Shown here piece by piece: positions 43,057-51,599 of a stretch of DNA of 64,000 bases (position 1 is its first letter; every line of letters starts with the position of its first letter). The notes under the pieces were generated by a model that did no database searches, was not told the DNA's origin, and worked only from the letters and a program-made list of their open reading frames with translations. This stretch comes from BQJD01 sp965652415 (GTDB lineage: Bacteria; Pseudomonadota; Gammaproteobacteria; Arenicellales; CAJQKF01). Position numbers and translations under genes: made by a program. The stretch is from assembly GCA_965652415.1 (NCBI GenBank), contig CBFGVH010000002.1, positions 20,260 through 84,259 of the forward strand, written 5' to 3'.

Positions 43057-43692
43057 ATGAACCGCAACCGGATCTCGTGCCGCACCATCGCCCTTCTCGC
43101 CGCCCTCAGCGCCTTTTCCGCCGCCCCGGCGGTGCAGGCCCTGGGCCCGCTCGACGCCGAGGCCGGTGTGCTGTGGTGGAGCCACGACGTCGACACCGCC
43201 GATCTCGGCAGCAGTGATGCCGACGGCACCGGCGCCTATGCCGAACTCTGGTGGGCCGAGGGCTGGGGTCTTGCCGCTGACTACTACAAGTCCGACCCTG
43301 ACCGGCGCGGTTTCGGCGACACGACCGATTTCTCGGTGGACGTGAAGCGGCGGGTGCTGTCGCCGACGGAGAACAACTTCATCGCTTTGGGCGTCGGCTG
43401 GCAGGACGCCGAGCTGGTCGGCGGCCACACCACCGAGGGCGTGCGCCTCACCGCCGACGCGCGCGTCGGCCTCGGGATCCTGCACGCCTACGGCCGGGCG
43501 GTGTGGATGCCCGACCTCGGTGACGCCGGGCCGCGCGACGACATCAGCGGTCACGAGTACCAGGTCGGCGTGTCGTTCACGCCGTTTCCGTTCCTCAACC
43601 TGCGCGCCGGCTACCGGATCCGGGAGCTCGATTACGACGGCGGATCCGAGGAAGCCGACGGCTATCTCCTTGCCGGCGCCATCCACTTCTGA
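43057..43692 (+). CDS. YfaZ-like outer-membrane beta-barrel protein
   Basis: A 211-residue protein with a signal peptide (TIALLAALSAFSAAPAVQAL) and about ten predicted strands in GLAADYYKSDPDRRG, TTDFSVDVKRRVLSP, NNFIALGVGWQDAEL and LNLRAGYRIRELDYDGGS. It ends YLLAGAIHF with a C-terminal Phe, the signal for Bam-mediated insertion. It resembles the YfaZ family of small barrels. The function is unknown. A -10-like TAGAAT near 42980 could drive it separately from the CoA-ligase gene. Confidence 0.8.
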   Translation: MNRNRISCRTIALLAALSAFSAAPAVQALGPLDAEAGVLWWSHDVDTADLGSSDADGTGAYAELWWAEGWGLAADYYKSDPDRRGFGDTTDFSVDVKRRVLSPTENNFIALGVGWQDAELVGGHTTEGVRLTADARVGLGILHAYGRAVWMPDLGDAGPRDDISGHEYQVGVSFTPFPFLNLRAGYRIRELDYDGGSEEADGYLLAGAIHF

Positions 43693-43710
43693 CGCCGGCG
43701 GCGCGCGCCG

Positions 43711-44328
43711 CTACTCGACGCCGGAGAGCGCCGCCGCCTCGACCATGCCCACGTAGGCGGTCTTGCTTTCGGCGGTGCGAAACACGTGCACCGTACCGGG
43801 CGCGTGTTCGACGCTGGTCTTGAGCAGGCGGTTGACGTTGACCCCGTGGGAGACCAGCAGCACGTTGGCCTCATCGGGAGCACCGGTAGTCACCAGGGCC
43901 CGAAGGCGCGCGACCTCGTCGGCGTCGGAGGTCTCGGCGCCGACCGGGTTCAGGTCGGGGTTCACCGCGACATCCCCGAAGCCGAGCAGTTCTGCCGTTT
44001 GCCGGGCGACGCAGCGCTCGCTCGACTCGACGCGAGCCACCGGTATGCCGAGGCGGCGAAACTCCTCGCCGATCCGCTTCGCCAGTGCGCGTCCCTCCTC
44101 GCCCAGCTCGTCACTGTCGCACTCGGTTCGTTCCGGCTCGCCGGCCGCCGCGTGCTGCAGCACCACGACGTGTCCCCCCTGGCGCAGGTCGCCGGCCGCG
44201 GTGCTCGGCGTCCACTTTCGCACACCCGCCGTTTCCTGGGCGGCAAGCGGCATGCTCGCCAGGGCCAGCGTCAGGACGAGGGAGATCAGCGTGATGCGAC
44301 TGCTGCGGCAGGGATGTTCACGGGTCAT
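43711..44328 (-). CDS. Periplasmic histidine-phosphatase-family protein with altered first motif
   Basis: A 205-residue protein with an N-terminal signal (ISLVLTLALASMPLAAQ). The branch has LxEEGRALAKRIGEEFRRLGIPVARVESSERCVARQTAELLGFG, the usual second Arg loop, and VLLVSHGVNVNRLL with the catalytic second His. In the first motif, Arg-His-Gly is changed to Gln-His-Ala (VVVLQHAAAGE, residues 54-63): the nucleophile His59 is kept but the phosphate-binding Arg is Gln. Activity may be weak or directed to another substrate. No operon partner; convergent with the barrel gene. Confidence 0.83.
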   Translation of the reverse strand: MTREHPCRSSRITLISLVLTLALASMPLAAQETAGVRKWTPSTAAGDLRQGGHVVVLQHAAAGEPERTECDSDELGEEGRALAKRIGEEFRRLGIPVARVESSERCVARQTAELLGFGDVAVNPDLNPVGAETSDADEVARLRALVTTGAPDEANVLLVSHGVNVNRLLKTSVEHAPGTVHVFRTAESKTAYVGMVEAAALSGVE

Positions 44329-44439
44329 CGGACAGCTCCGGGAGTCGGGTGTTTGGCGGTACTCGGCGCCGGCAGGCGCCGCCTGTCGGACATTCTACCA
44401 ACTCGCCTCGCCGTGTCGTCGGGACCGTCGAGCGGTTCC

Positions 44440-44494
44440 TTGACGTTTTTTTGACGACATCGGCGACGGTTGGCGGACGGCGGCCCCGTACGCT
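44440..44494 (+). promoter_or_regulatory. Phased TTGACG direct repeats and -10 region before the TTC38-type gene
   Basis: TTGACG at 44440-44445 and 44451-44456 are exactly 11 bp apart, the phasing of SARP operators. GGCGGACGGC follows at 44472-44481 and TACGCT, a possible -10, starts 32 bp after the second repeat. The region at 49742-49796 has the same arrangement. Confidence 0.55.
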
Positions 44495-44556
44495 CTCCCC
44501 CGTCGCGCCGCAGTGCGCGGCCCCGATGAATCCGGAACTTCTATGGAGAGTTGACC

Positions 44557-45903
44557 ATGACCACCAACCCGACCACCCGCACCGACGCCCGCGGCGTGCC
44601 CGTCTCGGCCTGCCAGCCGCGCTCGCTGGAGGCGTACGAGAAGGCGCTGCACCAGTTCCAGAGCTACTTCGGCGACCCGACCGAGACCCTCTCCGCCGCC
44701 GTCGAAGAAGACCCCGGCTTCGTGCTCGGCCACGTCTTCAACGCCAGCGCCATGCTGATGATGAGCGAGCGCCAGTATCTGCCCGCGGTTCGCGAGAGTA
44801 TCGAGAAAGCCGAGGCCCTGGCAGACAAGGCGAACGACCGCGAGCGCATGCTGACCGCCGCCGCGCGGCACTTCATGGAAGGCCGCTGGGACAAGGCAGG
44901 GGCGGCGTGGGACCGCGTGCTTGCCGCCTGGCCGCGCGACGCGCTGGCCGTCCAGTGCGGACACTTGACTGACTTCTACCTCGGCGACGCCGTCAACCTG
45001 CGCGACCGCATCGGCCGCGTCATCGGTCACTTCGACCGCGACATGCCCGGTTATTCCTACATCCTCGGCATGCAGGCCTTCGGCTTCGAGGAATGCAACC
45101 AGTTCGACCGCGCCGAGGCCGCGGCACGCGCGGCGCTGGATATCGAGCGTCGGGACGGCTGGACCGTGCACGCCCTCACCCACGTGATGGAGATGCAGAA
45201 CCGGGTCGACGAGGGCAAGGCCCTGCTCTCCTCGCGGGTCGCGGACTGGGCGCCGGACAACGGCTTCGCCTTCCACAACTGGTGGCACCTCGCCCTGTTC
45301 CACATCGAGCAGGAGGACTTCGCCGGGGCGCTCGACCTGTTCGACCGGCAGATCATGCCGGCAGACTCCGACGTGTCCCTGCAGCTTGTCGATGCCACCG
45401 CCCTGTTGTGGCGCCTCTACCTGCACGGCGTGAACGTGAGCGAGCGCTTCGGACGGGTGGCCGAGATGTGGGCCCGAAAGACCCCGGTCGAAAACGGCTA
45501 CTACGCCTTCAACGATCTGCACGCGGTTATCGCCTTCGCCGCGTCGGGCCGCACCGACGCGGCGCGCGAGGTGCTGGCCGAGGTCAGGGCGGCGGCGTCG
45601 GGCAACCCCGAGTTGACGCGCATGATGGCCAGGGACATCGGCATCCCGACCTGCACCGCCGCCATCGCCTTCGCCGAGGGTCGTTACGCGGAAGCCGTGG
45701 CGCAGCTGATGCCTGTTCGCAGCATCGCCAACCGCTTCGGCGGCAGCAACGCCCAGCGCGACATTCTCACCCAGACCCTGCTGGAGGCGGCGATCCGCGC
45801 CGGCGAGCGCGGGGTCGCGAGCAACGTTCTGAACGAGCGCTCGGTACACCGTCCCATGAGTCCCATGACCCGGCGCTACCGCGGCAAGTTGTACCAGTAC
45901 TGA
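44557..45903 (+). CDS. TTC38-type tetratricopeptide-repeat protein
   Basis: A 448-residue soluble protein of the TPR-38 family: paired helices such as SLEAYEKALHQFQSYFGDPTETLSAAVEEDPGFVLGH, RHFMEGRWDKAGAAWDRVLAAWPRDALAVQ, the diagnostic GMQAFGFEECNQFDRAEAAARAALDIERRDGWTVHALTHVMEMQ and GFAFHNWWHLALFHIEQEDFAGALDLFD. There is no signal or catalytic motif. The role of the family in bacteria is not known. ATG 44557 is six bases behind GGAGAG; TTG 44551 is less likely. Its promoter shares phased TTGACG repeats with that beside the SARP-type regulator, which is encoded convergently downstream. Confidence 0.88.
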   Translation: MTTNPTTRTDARGVPVSACQPRSLEAYEKALHQFQSYFGDPTETLSAAVEEDPGFVLGHVFNASAMLMMSERQYLPAVRESIEKAEALADKANDRERMLTAAARHFMEGRWDKAGAAWDRVLAAWPRDALAVQCGHLTDFYLGDAVNLRDRIGRVIGHFDRDMPGYSYILGMQAFGFEECNQFDRAEAAARAALDIERRDGWTVHALTHVMEMQNRVDEGKALLSSRVADWAPDNGFAFHNWWHLALFHIEQEDFAGALDLFDRQIMPADSDVSLQLVDATALLWRLYLHGVNVSERFGRVAEMWARKTPVENGYYAFNDLHAVIAFAASGRTDAAREVLAEVRAAASGNPELTRMMARDIGIPTCTAAIAFAEGRYAEAVAQLMPVRSIANRFGGSNAQRDILTQTLLEAAIRAGERGVASNVLNERSVHRPMSPMTRRYRGKLYQY

Positions 45904-45910
45904 TCCGCGC

Positions 45911-45934
45911 AAGGGGAGCCTGCGGGCTCCCCTT
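45911..45934. terminator. Bidirectional terminator between TTC38-type and SARP-type genes
   Basis: A perfect 10-bp stem AAGGGGAGCC / GGCTCCCCTT closes a TGCG loop between the stop codons of two convergent genes. With the short AA/TT runs at the base it can end transcripts from both sides. Confidence 0.7.
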
Positions 45935-45943
45935 CGCTCTCGT

Positions 45944-48900
45944 TCAGGGAGCGAATCGCCGGCGCAACTCCTCGTGGTCGGGCACGTCGAGTCCTTCGTG
46001 GGCGGCCCGAAGGGCCTCGAGCTCGCACCGGAGCTGCCCGTCGCGGGGTGACTGGGCGAGCGTGACCATCAGTTCGCCGCGGCGTCGGTGGTACGCCGCC
46101 ATTGGAATGTCCCGGCCTTCGAGGTATGTCCCCAGGGCCTCCACGTAGCGCTGCGCGGCGTCGGGGTCGCCGTCGAGGAGCATGCGGTCGATGGCGTACT
46201 GGTAGAAGTGCACGTGGTTGTGGGACACACACTCGATCTCCCGGAAAATGGTCTCACCTTCCTGGAGCAGCGCGCGCGCGCCGGCGGTATCCGGTGCGAA
46301 ACGGGCGGCGACCGCCAGCAGCCACGGCCCCGCGTACGCGGGACGAAGTTCCACCATGCGGCGCGCCGCCTCCAGCGCCTGGCGGAAGCCGCTCTCCGCG
46401 TCGCCCAGAACGCAGCTGAAATGCCCGATGGCGCAAAGCGCCTCGTTCTCGAATCGCACCGAGCCCACCGAGCGGCTGATCTGCAGCGCCTGCCCGGCGT
46501 AATCCAGCGCCCGTCGCGCATCGCCAAGCTGGTAGACGATTTGCGCGAGGATGCCGGCAATGATCGCCTCGTGCCGACGATGCCCGGCCGCTCGCGCCAG
46601 CTCGTGTGCACGGCGGGTGCCGTCAAGTGCGTCGTGGACCCGGCACAGGTAGTTGTTGCAGCAGGCCAGCATCGCCAGGTTGATGGCGGCATGCTGCTTG
46701 CGGTCGTGCTCGGCGGCAAGCTTGTAGCTCGATTCGAACAGCTCTGCGGCCTGGGTCATCTGGCCCTGTTGGTAACAGGCGTCGGCCATGGTGCTTGTCG
46801 CCTCGATCTCGAGGTCGACGCTGCCGGCGGCGCGCGCCCGGTGCATGGCGTTCTCGCCGTGGTGAACGCAGCGATCGACGAAGCCGCGCGCAAACGCGAT
46901 GCGGCTGCGCACGATGTCGACCCGGGCCTGGATTTCGGCGTCGAGGCCGTCCGCGGCGCGTTCGAGGGCGTCGAGCCGTTCGAGGGCGTCGTCGTACCGG
47001 TCGAGCACGATCAGGGCATCGGCGAGCCCGACCACCGCCGCCGGCGAGTGCGCCAGTTCCAGCGTCCGCTCGTAGGCTTGCACCGCCTTTGCCGTGGCGC
47101 CCGTCGTCTGCAGTACCCGCGCCTTCATGTGCAGGAACTTCGCCGACTGCGGGTTCTGCGCCAGGGCCCGGTCGGCCAGCGCCAGGACGCGATCGTACTC
47201 GTGAAACGAAAACAACCGCTCGCAGACCTTGAGACAGGCGGCCTCGGAGTCATCCAGGCCGGCCTCCGTGGCATGCCACGCGTACTGGACGTCGTCGACC
47301 TGCCGAAAGTATTCCGCCGCCAGCCGGTGGAGCTCGCGGCGCTCGTCGGTCAGCATCTGGTCGATGATGCCGCGGTGCACGAGATCGTGGAGGAAGCGGC
47401 CTTCGTCAGCCGAGATGATGACCATCGCCCGCGCCATCAGACCATCCAATTCATGTTCCACGGGACCGACCATGGCGGCCAGGGCTTGCACGCTGAAACG
47501 CGGACCGAGCACCGCCACCGCGCGCACCACGCGCCGCTCCGGCACCGGCATCGCGTCGAGCCGGGAGGCGACGATGCTCTGGATGCTGTCCGGCAGGGAG
47601 CGATCGCCGTGATCGGTGGCAAGCAGCAGTTGCTCCAGGAACAGCGGGTTGCCGCCGCTTCGCGCGACGCAGTCGTCGAGACGGGGATGGTCCGAGCCGG
47701 CGAGGCGCTCGGCCAGCTGGCGGCAGGCCTCCTTCGCCAGCGGCTGCAGGTCGATGGTGGTCATCGGCGCGCCGCCCATGGCGCCGCGCCAGGCCGCGCT
47801 GAGGGCCTCGCCCTCGAGCCGGCTGGTCATGATCAGCACCAGGCGAAGGCGGGTAGTCAGTCCCGCGAGCGAGGCCAGCAACGCCAGCAGGTGGCCGCCG
47901 GCGAGGTGAATGTTCTCCACCAGGAGCACCAGCGGTCGTTCGCGACAGGCGTGCTCGACCATCGCCTCCACGAGGCGCCGGTCGTAGGCGGCCAGTTCTT
48001 CGACATCGACGGCTTCGAAGAACTGCCGCCGGGCGACCTCGTCGTTCGTGATCAGCAACCCGGCGTATCGGAGCAGTTCCGGCTCTGCGTCGAGCGCTGC
48101 CGCAAGCCCGTCGAGCGGTTCGTACGATGGGGCCGCGGCCGTCGCGGAGCCGGGGTCCTCGACGATGGCCCGGGCGAGGAACTCCACCAGGCTCTCATCG
48201 GCCCCGGCGCCGTCGTCGACCCGGTATAGCAGGCAGGTGTCGCCGCCGGCCTTCGCGGCATCGAGGGCCTTGTGTGCCAACCGCGTCTTGCCGATGCCGG
48301 CGTCGCCGCGCAGCATGAACACGTGGCCGTGGCCCCCTTCCCGGCACAGTTCGAGCATCATGGCTAGCTGTGTCAACTCGATCCGGCGGCCGACGAACCC
48401 GGGCAGGGGGCGCACCGGACGGTTGAAATCGACCGAGTCGAGCCGCCACACCGGTACCTGGCCGGGCAGCGGCAGGCCCACGGGGCCGCTGACGGCGACA
48501 TGATCGATACAGCTCAGGCGCACCGGGTCGGAAATCAGCACGCAGCGTTCCTCGCCCAGCGACGACATGAGCTCGACCTGCCGAAGCACGGCGCCGCTCA
48601 GCCTTTCGATGCTATCCACACCATCGGTTGAATCGCCGAAATACACCACGGCGCGCCCGGACGCCACCGCCAGCGCGGCACTCTCGGCGGCTGCCAGTTC
48701 TCGCGCCGCACGCAACGCCCGCAGGCTGTCGTTGGAACTGCTTCGCGGGCAGCCGAACACCAGCACCACCCCGTGGCTGCCGCGTACCGGGTCGGCGAGG
48801 GAGTAGCGGCGGGCGGTTTCCGTGGCCAGGCGCGTCAACCGGTCGAGTTCGCGGTCCTCGGCAAGCGGATCGGGCGTCGCGCCGGGACCGGGCGCGAGCG

Positions 48901-49726
48901 CCAGCAGCGTAACCTGCCTGAGTTCGGTGCGGCGCGCGCTACCCGAGTGCTCCGCGGCCCCATTACCGGCGGTGCCGGTTGGCAGGGGCACCGCGCGCGA
49001 GCGCTCGCTCATCAATCCTGCCTTGAGAAGCTCGGTCTCGCGCGAAGGAGCCACTTGAAGTTCGCGCTCGAGTATCGCGCGGCACTGGCGATATTGCTGC
49101 AGTGCGTCCGGAATGCGGCCCAGCGCCGCGTAACATCGCATCAACGTGCGATGCAGGTCCTCACGCAGCGGCTCGAGCGCCACCAGCCGGATGCCGAGAC
49201 GGACCGCATCGGCGAATCGTTTTTCCGCGATCGCCGATTCCACGGCCCGTTCGAAGCACTCCGAGGCAACACGGCGATAGTGCTCGCGCCGTTCGAACAG
49301 CCAGTCGTCGAACGGCGGCGAGTTGACGCTCAGCCCCTCCAGGAACTCGCCGCGCCAGGTGTCCAGCAGCCAGCGCTCGCGATCCCCGCTGCCGTGCGCC
49401 CGGTGTTCGAGCTCGAGGGCATCGACACGGATCACGCCGGGGCGCAATTCGACGGCATCGTGGCCGGCAACGAGCGCCGCGGCGATCTCGGGGCACGCCT
49501 TGCGCAGTGCCGACAGGATCTGGCGCAGGCTGTGCCGCGCCTGGTTGTCGCTCGAGTCGCCCCACAACAGTGCCGCGAGACGGTCGCGGGAGTGCCCCTG
49601 GCCCGGTTGCACGCCGAGGTAGGCGATCAGGGCGCGCGCCTTCTTCACGGCAATCGTGACCGGTTCCCCGTTGGCACGGGTCAGTTCGAAGCCGCCGAAC
49701 AGGAGCAGCGACAGTTTCTCCTTCAT
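45944..49726 (-). CDS. SARP/BTAD-type transcription regulator with degenerate cyclase region, ATPase and TPR
   Basis: A 1260-residue regulator. Domains in order: winged-helix DNA-binding domain (about 4-100, LLLFGGFELTRANGEPVTI ... RDRLAALLWGD ... ARHSLRQILSALRK); BTAD helices (about 100-240); a region (about 265-435) aligning with class III cyclases but without the metal-binding Asp residues (QVTLLALAPG where QVTxLFxDxVGST is expected; HGVVLVFGCP); STAND ATPase beginning FVGRRIELTQL with Walker A GDAGIGKT at 474-481 and VLLVENIHLAGGH; TPR-like repeats to the end. This is the AfsR/SARP plan. Phased TTGACG repeats lie directly upstream and also before the TTC38-type gene, so these are probable targets. 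Mostly an actinobacterial theme, here in a gammaproteobacterium. Confidence 0.88.
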   Translation of the reverse strand: MKEKLSLLLFGGFELTRANGEPVTIAVKKARALIAYLGVQPGQGHSRDRLAALLWGDSSDNQARHSLRQILSALRKACPEIAAALVAGHDAVELRPGVIRVDALELEHRAHGSGDRERWLLDTWRGEFLEGLSVNSPPFDDWLFERREHYRRVASECFERAVESAIAEKRFADAVRLGIRLVALEPLREDLHRTLMRCYAALGRIPDALQQYRQCRAILERELQVAPSRETELLKAGLMSERSRAVPLPTGTAGNGAAEHSGSARRTELRQVTLLALAPGPGATPDPLAEDRELDRLTRLATETARRYSLADPVRGSHGVVLVFGCPRSSSNDSLRALRAARELAAAESAALAVASGRAVVYFGDSTDGVDSIERLSGAVLRQVELMSSLGEERCVLISDPVRLSCIDHVAVSGPVGLPLPGQVPVWRLDSVDFNRPVRPLPGFVGRRIELTQLAMMLELCREGGHGHVFMLRGDAGIGKTRLAHKALDAAKAGGDTCLLYRVDDGAGADESLVEFLARAIVEDPGSATAAAPSYEPLDGLAAALDAEPELLRYAGLLITNDEVARRQFFEAVDVEELAAYDRRLVEAMVEHACRERPLVLLVENIHLAGGHLLALLASLAGLTTRLRLVLIMTSRLEGEALSAAWRGAMGGAPMTTIDLQPLAKEACRQLAERLAGSDHPRLDDCVARSGGNPLFLEQLLLATDHGDRSLPDSIQSIVASRLDAMPVPERRVVRAVAVLGPRFSVQALAAMVGPVEHELDGLMARAMVIISADEGRFLHDLVHRGIIDQMLTDERRELHRLAAEYFRQVDDVQYAWHATEAGLDDSEAACLKVCERLFSFHEYDRVLALADRALAQNPQSAKFLHMKARVLQTTGATAKAVQAYERTLELAHSPAAVVGLADALIVLDRYDDALERLDALERAADGLDAEIQARVDIVRSRIAFARGFVDRCVHHGENAMHRARAAGSVDLEIEATSTMADACYQQGQMTQAAELFESSYKLAAEHDRKQHAAINLAMLACCNNYLCRVHDALDGTRRAHELARAAGHRRHEAIIAGILAQIVYQLGDARRALDYAGQALQISRSVGSVRFENEALCAIGHFSCVLGDAESGFRQALEAARRMVELRPAYAGPWLLAVAARFAPDTAGARALLQEGETIFREIECVSHNHVHFYQYAIDRMLLDGDPDAAQRYVEALGTYLEGRDIPMAAYHRRRGELMVTLAQSPRDGQLRCELEALRAAHEGLDVPDHEELRRRFAP

Positions 49727-49741
49727 CGATCCATGGGTGAG

Positions 49742-49796
49742 TTGACGATATTTTGACGTTTTGACGGATGGCCGGCAGACGGCCGGCGGCTAAGGT
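49742..49796 (+). promoter_or_regulatory. Phased TTGACG direct repeats and -10 region between the SARP-type gene and the small ORF/MATE unit
   Basis: TTGACG occurs at 49742-49747 and 49753-49758 (11 bp apart), and again at 49761-49766. GGCAGACGGC follows at 49774-49783 and TAAGGT starts 32 bp after the second repeat. All distances equal those at 44440-44494. Repeats read toward the plus-strand genes, but the site could also govern the SARP-type gene on the other strand. Confidence 0.55.
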
Positions 49797-49837
49797 TCGC
49801 GCCGTCTGCATCAAGAACTCAAGGACCCTGACGCCTC

Positions 49838-50095
49838 ATGAACAGCCCAAGCATTCCACAGCACCCGTGGATTGGAAAGAGATTCCTGACTTCACGAAGG
49901 CGCACCGTCGCTTCGCCGACACGGTCGCGGATGACGCCGTCGGGACTCGCGCGGGACCGGCGTCGTGCGCTGGTGCTCGTTGCGGCTGCGGAGCGTCGGC
50001 GGCTGAGTTGCCTTCTCGGCATGACGCCCATGCAGATTACCTTCGGTGTGCTGACTCCGGCGCTTGGCGCCGATGCCGAGCGGGGCCGGCCGTGA
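49838..50095 (+). CDS. Possible small protein ahead of the MATE exporter
   Basis: An 85-residue open frame from ATG 49838 (MNSPSIPQHPWIGKRF) to a TGA that overlaps the MATE start by 4 nt (GTGA), the same coupling seen throughout the window. It lies about 40 nt after the predicted -10 box of the TTGACG promoter, so it would be the first translated frame of that transcript. The sequence is basic and Arg-rich in the middle, hydrophobic near the end (MQITFGVLTPALGAD). There is no recognisable family, and its ribosome binding site (AAGGA 12 bases upstream) is weak. It could be a leader ORF, a small exported peptide, or not real. Confidence 0.4.
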   Translation: MNSPSIPQHPWIGKRFLTSRRRTVASPTRSRMTPSGLARDRRRALVLVAAAERRRLSCLLGMTPMQITFGVLTPALGADAERGRP

Positions 50096-51489
50096 ACACC
50101 GCCGACAGCTTGCGCGGCGAAGCGGCCGCACTGGTCCGGATCGGCGGTCCGCTGACGCTCACGGCGCTCGCCAACATGGGCGTTTCCATCACGGACGTCA
50201 TCATGATCGGCTGGCTCGGACCCATGCTGCTCGGTGCGGGCGCCGCGATCAGCGACTTGTACTCGATATTCTACTATCTCGCTGCCGGCATCGCGTCCGC
50301 CGGGGCGGCGATCCTGTCGTCGGCCATCGGCGCGTCGAACCATGAGCGGCTGCGCGGCATGTTCGCCGAGGTGCTGATCGCCACCCTGGCTGCGGGAGCC
50401 GTGCTGGTTCCGCTGGTCTGGCACGGCGCCGTCGTGCTCGCCTGGCTTGGCATCGAGGCCGAGGTGCTGCCCGACGCCGCCGGCTACGCGCACTGGCTCG
50501 CGGCCGCGATGCTGCCCATGCTGGTGGTGCGCGCGTGCATCGCCTGGTTCAGCGCCGTCGGTCGCACCACTGTCGTTTTCGCCTTCACCCTGAGCGCGAT
50601 TCCTCTCAATGTCGTGGCCAACGGGGTGCTGATGTTCGGCTGGTTCGGCGGGCCGGTGCTGGGCATGCCGGGCGCGGGGGCGGCATCATTGCTGGTCGCA
50701 CTGTACCTGGCCGGCGGGCTGTCGCTGGCGGTTTGTCGCTCGAAAGTGTTCCGGCGCGCACCTCCCGGCAGGCCGCGAGCCCGGGGGATTGTCGAGTGCT
50801 GGTCCATCGGCGTGCCGGTCGGCGTCTCGTCCCTGGCCGAACTCGGCGTGTACCTGTTCTCGACCGTCATCGTGGTCGCCTTCGGCGCCGCCGCGGTCGC
50901 GGCCCACGCCGTGGTGCTCAGGCTGTCGGGCGTGCTTTACGCGTTCGCGCTCGGGCTGTCCCAGGCGGTGACGGTCCGAGTCGCCCGTGGGGCCGGCACG
51001 GGCAGCGCCGAACAGGTCGCGCGCTCGGTCGGCGCCGCACTCGCGCTCGCGTGCGTGATCGCCCTCGTCGAGTGGGTCGCGCTGTGGATATTCGCCGACC
51101 GGATCGCCGCGCTGTTCATTCCGGCCGGTTCACACGCCGCCTCGACGGCTGCTCTTGCTGCCCTTCTGATCGGGATCCTGGCCCCGGTCGAGGCCATCGG
51201 CGCCATCGGCACCACGGCGATCGGGGCCTTGCGCGGCGTGGGCGATACCCGCGTGCCCATGGCCTGGTCGCTGGCGGCGCTGTGGGGCGTGGGGTTCTGC
51301 GTCGCCATGTATCTCGCCTTCGAGCGGGAGATGGGCGTTGCCGGCTATTGGATCGGACTGTTGGCCGGCACCGTCGTCCTGTCGGCGGCGTGCCTGGTCC
51401 GTATGTGGCGCCGGCTCGTGCCCCGCCGCGGACACGATCGGACCCGCCGAGGCGCCGGGTCACGGGAATCGCTGGCGACACGGTGGTAG
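50092..51489 (+). CDS. MATE-family multidrug/metabolite exporter
   Basis: Inner-membrane antiporter using Na+ or H+ to expel organic cations or metabolites. From GTG 50092 there are 465 residues in 12 membrane helices forming two similar halves: PLTLTALANMGVSITDVIMIGWLGPMLLGAGAAISDL in the first, VGVSSLAELGVYLFSTVIVVAFGAAAVAAHAVVLRLSGVLYAFALGLSQAVTVRVARGAG in the second; GALRGVGDTRVPM is the common loop. It belongs to the NorM-like branch. It may be regulated by the neighbouring SARP-type protein through the TTGACG repeats. Substrate unknown. Confidence 0.9.
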   Translation: MNTADSLRGEAAALVRIGGPLTLTALANMGVSITDVIMIGWLGPMLLGAGAAISDLYSIFYYLAAGIASAGAAILSSAIGASNHERLRGMFAEVLIATLAAGAVLVPLVWHGAVVLAWLGIEAEVLPDAAGYAHWLAAAMLPMLVVRACIAWFSAVGRTTVVFAFTLSAIPLNVVANGVLMFGWFGGPVLGMPGAGAASLLVALYLAGGLSLAVCRSKVFRRAPPGRPRARGIVECWSIGVPVGVSSLAELGVYLFSTVIVVAFGAAAVAAHAVVLRLSGVLYAFALGLSQAVTVRVARGAGTGSAEQVARSVGAALALACVIALVEWVALWIFADRIAALFIPAGSHAASTAALAALLIGILAPVEAIGAIGTTAIGALRGVGDTRVPMAWSLAALWGVGFCVAMYLAFEREMGVAGYWIGLLAGTVVLSAACLVRMWRRLVPRRGHDRTRRGAGSRESLATRW

Positions 51490-51513
51490 ACTCGCGGGCG
51501 CCGTCAAGGCCCC

Positions 51514-51535
51514 AAATGTGAACCAGTTCACATTT
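51514..51535. promoter_or_regulatory. Crp-binding site, near-perfect consensus
   Basis: AAATGTGAAC-CA-GTTCACATTT has perfect 10-bp arms and equals the E. coli Crp consensus at 18 of 22 positions, differing only at the centre. It lies 25 nt after the MATE stop and about 65-90 bp before promoter-like sequence of a putative small RNA; the ubiT start is 270 nt away. Confidence 0.7.
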
Positions 51536-51599
51536 GCGGAGATCATTCTGCCGACCAGTTCACAGAAACCTGTGCCGCAATTGATGAATATAGGCTGAA

